In this document: piece by piece, positions 62,253 through 64,000 of the stretch
How the letters are laid out: every line of letters begins with the position of its first letter
Position numbering within the stretch: the first letter of the stretch is position 1
Source of the DNA: an uncultured Collinsella sp.
GTDB taxonomy: Bacteria; Actinomycetota; Coriobacteriia; Coriobacteriales; Coriobacteriaceae
Direction of reading: 5' to 3'
Length of the DNA: 64,000 bases
Assembly: GCA_902478545.1 (NCBI GenBank)
Contig: CABSLA010000004.1
Span: forward strand, 24,216 to 88,215
Position numbers and translations under genes: made by a program
The notes under the pieces: model-generated
Databases searched by the model: none
Told to the model about the DNA's origin: nothing
Seen by the model: only the letters and a program-made list of their open reading frames with translations

Positions 62253-63683
62253 TTAGAAGAGCGAATTCTCAATTAGATCAATAATCGTGTCGTCTTCCGT
62301 GCGGTTTTCATCGATTTTTGCGAAAATGTCGCTTTCCCAAGGCCCATTGATTTCCTCAGCAAGGGCCCCGACGTGTTGCATGTCGTCGGGTTCTGGCACA
62401 TCGTTGATGCTCGGGTCATCAGCTTGCGGATATTGGCTTGCAATTTCGCGCTTGGCGGCCTCTTCTTCTTTGAGTGTCTCCAGGACGCGGCGGCCGTATT
62501 CGAAGTAGCGCCGCAAGACAAATTGACGAAGAGTTTCTTGCAGGATGGCGAAGTTATCCGGGAGTCGACCGGGCCATATCTTCTCGCGAATGCGAATCGC
62601 TTCCATGACCCGTCTAAAAGCGGACTGCTTGAAAAACGAATGACGACTAACTGTGATAACGGCATATCCCATGTTTCGCAGCGTGTTTCGGCGTTCCTCG
62701 TCAATTGATTGCTGTTCGGGCTCGTCGTGGTAAAAGCCGTTGTATTCGATATCGGTCATCGAATTTTCGAGCAGCGCGTCGAGGTAGAAAACCGTCCGTC
62801 GCGTTAGGGCGGCGTATCTTTTGGGGACTGGGATCGGGTAGTCCGTTTTGATAGCGCGTATGGCTAAGCCACCCATTGACTTGGGCATTGTCAGCATCAT
62901 GACAAACGCCGTTTCGAGTGGGGAGCGACAGCCTTCGCGTACATAAGAAAGTGCCTTAAGTGCTTTATTAGATCCACGATACCCCGATGCCTCTGAAAAG
63001 AAGGCTCTGAGCTCTTCAACGCTGGTTAGGGCTGGGCGCTCGCGATATTGAGTTTCGTCGGACGTTCCAAGCGCGTAGGAGCCGCAGATTTCAAAGTAAT
63101 ACTCAACGAGCTCCGAAAGGTTGAGGTCGGCTGCTGCCTCTAACGCGCACAGCTTGATATCGACGATGTGGACGTTCGGCTCGAGTTCTAGGTAGCTTTC
63201 TGCATCAAACGTATAGCGCGTGCAGTGGCAGATGCAGCCCTTGCGGTGCCTTTTGGCATTATTGGAAAACGTCAGCACATGGATGCTTTCAGAATCGACA
63301 TTCTTTCTGTTGAGCCATGCTCGCGCCGCTTCCAGGTCGGACGTGGTCGGCGCAGACACCTTGATCTTTTCCATGGGTATGGGATCGGTCGCGTAGCTTG
63401 CGAGCGAGTTGACTGTTTGGTATACAGCGCGTGCCGTGGTATGTGACAGAACGATTCCCATACGCGCATGATGGCATAGCGGACGCCATATACGCCCGAA
63501 ACTTCGGGCAACGGTATTGGGGCGCGGCTTATCTTCTGCGAACGGTGGGTTTTGAGCTGTCGTATTGAGGGGGGCAGCTTCGGCTGGGGAGGTTTCTGTC
63601 GGCCGCCCCATTTTGGTGAACTTTAGTTGCGGATTCGTAGCTTCTAAGCGTTTTTGCCGACCGCTCAGATGCCTCACCAACAT
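62253..63683 (-). CDS. Predicted PD-(D/E)xK-like endonuclease of abortive-infection/DUF559 style
   Basis: The frame encodes up to 476 residues. The N-terminal region from about 75 (MGIVLSHTTARAVYQT) resembles AbiEi-type starts; the middle has a C-x-C zinc-like cluster (RKGCICHCTRYTF, about 145-160). The C-terminal half has FYLDALLENSMTDIEYNGFYHDE, then NMGYAVITVSRHSFF, the strand pattern of Vsr/DUF559-like nucleases. The true start is unsure: ATG 63683, 63611 or 63461 are in frame, and none has a strong ribosome site. It may be a defence or toxin-type protein. It is A/T-richer than the preceding genes and is flanked by the PPTFFELFGQ repeats. Confidence 0.7.
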   Translation of the reverse strand: MLVRHLSGRQKRLEATNPQLKFTKMGRPTETSPAEAAPLNTTAQNPPFAEDKPRPNTVARSFGRIWRPLCHHARMGIVLSHTTARAVYQTVNSLASYATDPIPMEKIKVSAPTTSDLEAARAWLNRKNVDSESIHVLTFSNNAKRHRKGCICHCTRYTFDAESYLELEPNVHIVDIKLCALEAAADLNLSELVEYYFEICGSYALGTSDETQYRERPALTSVEELRAFFSEASGYRGSNKALKALSYVREGCRSPLETAFVMMLTMPKSMGGLAIRAIKTDYPIPVPKRYAALTRRTVFYLDALLENSMTDIEYNGFYHDEPEQQSIDEERRNTLRNMGYAVITVSRHSFFKQSAFRRVMEAIRIREKIWPGRLPDNFAILQETLRQFVLRRYFEYGRRVLETLKEEEAAKREIASQYPQADDPSINDVPEPDDMQHVGALAEEINGPWESDIFAKIDENRTEDDTIIDLIENSLF

Positions 63684-64000
63684 AATTTGAGTTATTCGGC
63701 CTTATCCTATACGAATGGTGCGATCGCAACGTCCTATTCGAATTGATTCAGGTAGATTTATGGGGCTTGGTTGCGAAATTGGGGCGACTATAGCGCTCGA
63801 TTGCGGTTCAAGGGGCCTCGACTAGTGGTTCAGCTGGCCGAACAACTCGAAAAAAGTAGGTGGGCCAACCTGCCGACTATGTGAAGCACGCGAATTTGCT
63901 CGTTTTGATGCAAACTAGGGTGCAGCCAGGTCGCGCGCGCAGACATGGTGTAAGAGTGTCCTGAGGTCCGTCGCTGCAAGTCCCGATGTTACTCCTTCTT
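63684..64000. other. Right edge, 317 bases with no clear gene
   Basis: Only the repeat at 63835-63866 stands out. A frame on the minus strand running through it has no start codon, and could be the end of another gene; this cannot be resolved at the edge. Confidence 0.4.
63835..63866 (-). repeat. Degenerate repeat encoding PPTFFELFGQ
   Basis: TGGCCGAACAACTCGAAAAA then AAGTAGGTGGGCC; about 80% identical to 62205-62234, in the same orientation, one on each side of the nuclease gene. Confidence 0.5.

Overview
The window is a high-GC (about 62% by eye), densely packed bacterial chromosome segment. Gene content and order point to a gut Coriobacteriia, most likely Collinsella: a ruvC-ruvA-ruvB cluster, class III fructose bisphosphatase, fhs with a separate fchA plus folD, a cobalamin riboswitch in front of DUF4430 surface proteins, two DegV proteins, and families of intergenic fold-back repeats. 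This assignment is inference; no rRNA or tRNA gene was seen.

Layout. 1-4300: the tail of an unknown gene, then ruvC, ruvA and ruvB overlapping by 1-3 bases, then fhs. 4400-9700: a PASTA-like membrane protein, a cation-diffusion transporter, a zinc-ribbon protein, a 0.7 kb gap with no clear gene, a small helix-turn-helix protein that seems to start at CTG, and a small hypothetical protein. 9700-15200: envelope proteins: a Tat-exported PI-PLC-like protein broken by one extra A, two paralogous lipoproteins, and a zinc-ribbon membrane protein. 15300-21100: fchA-folD, a MITE-like repeat, a C69 dipeptidase, and a UbiB-family kinase operon. 21200-26300: a cobalamin riboswitch controlling a large multi-DUF4430/PQQ/InlB surface protein and a smaller DUF4430 partner. 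26400-36300: two GtrA proteins, fbp, DegV, a TIM-barrel protein, a 56-residue membrane protein, an RNA m5C methyltransferase, a MetRS-like enzyme with an altered KMSKS loop, and a DUF3267 protein. 36300-43900: queuosine genes queH, queA and tgt, interspersed with a coiled-coil protein, an SDR oxidoreductase and a LOG-family protein. 43900-48300: a RelB/RelE-type toxin-antitoxin pair and a TOTE-type primase-helicase, with the helicase gene bracketed by two copies of one fold-back repeat. 48200-58400: DegV, HAD phosphatase, M20 peptidase, pstSCAB, an ABC-F protein and a Cof-type phosphatase. 58500-64000: a DtxR-like regulator, a zinc/cadmium-type P-type ATPase, an HMA protein and an ArsR repressor sharing a duplicated operator, and a predicted nuclease.

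How genes work together. Fhs, FchA and FolD form the formate-to-methylene-tetrahydrofolate route; FolD has lost two cyclohydrolase residues, which explains the adjacent fchA. QueH, QueA and Tgt supply the base exchange and last steps of tRNA queuosine formation. PstSCAB imports phosphate. ArsR, the ATPase and the HMA protein make a metal-efflux unit wired by identical operators. The riboswitch and DUF4430 proteins suggest surface capture of corrinoids.

The most interesting unexplained signal is a structured intergenic element present three times (38244, 41457, 51476), each shortly downstream of a plus-strand gene. Its helices are kept by compensatory changes while sequence diverges, so it is probably a conserved RNA structure. 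Each copy is followed by a second fold-back beginning GTAGTC.
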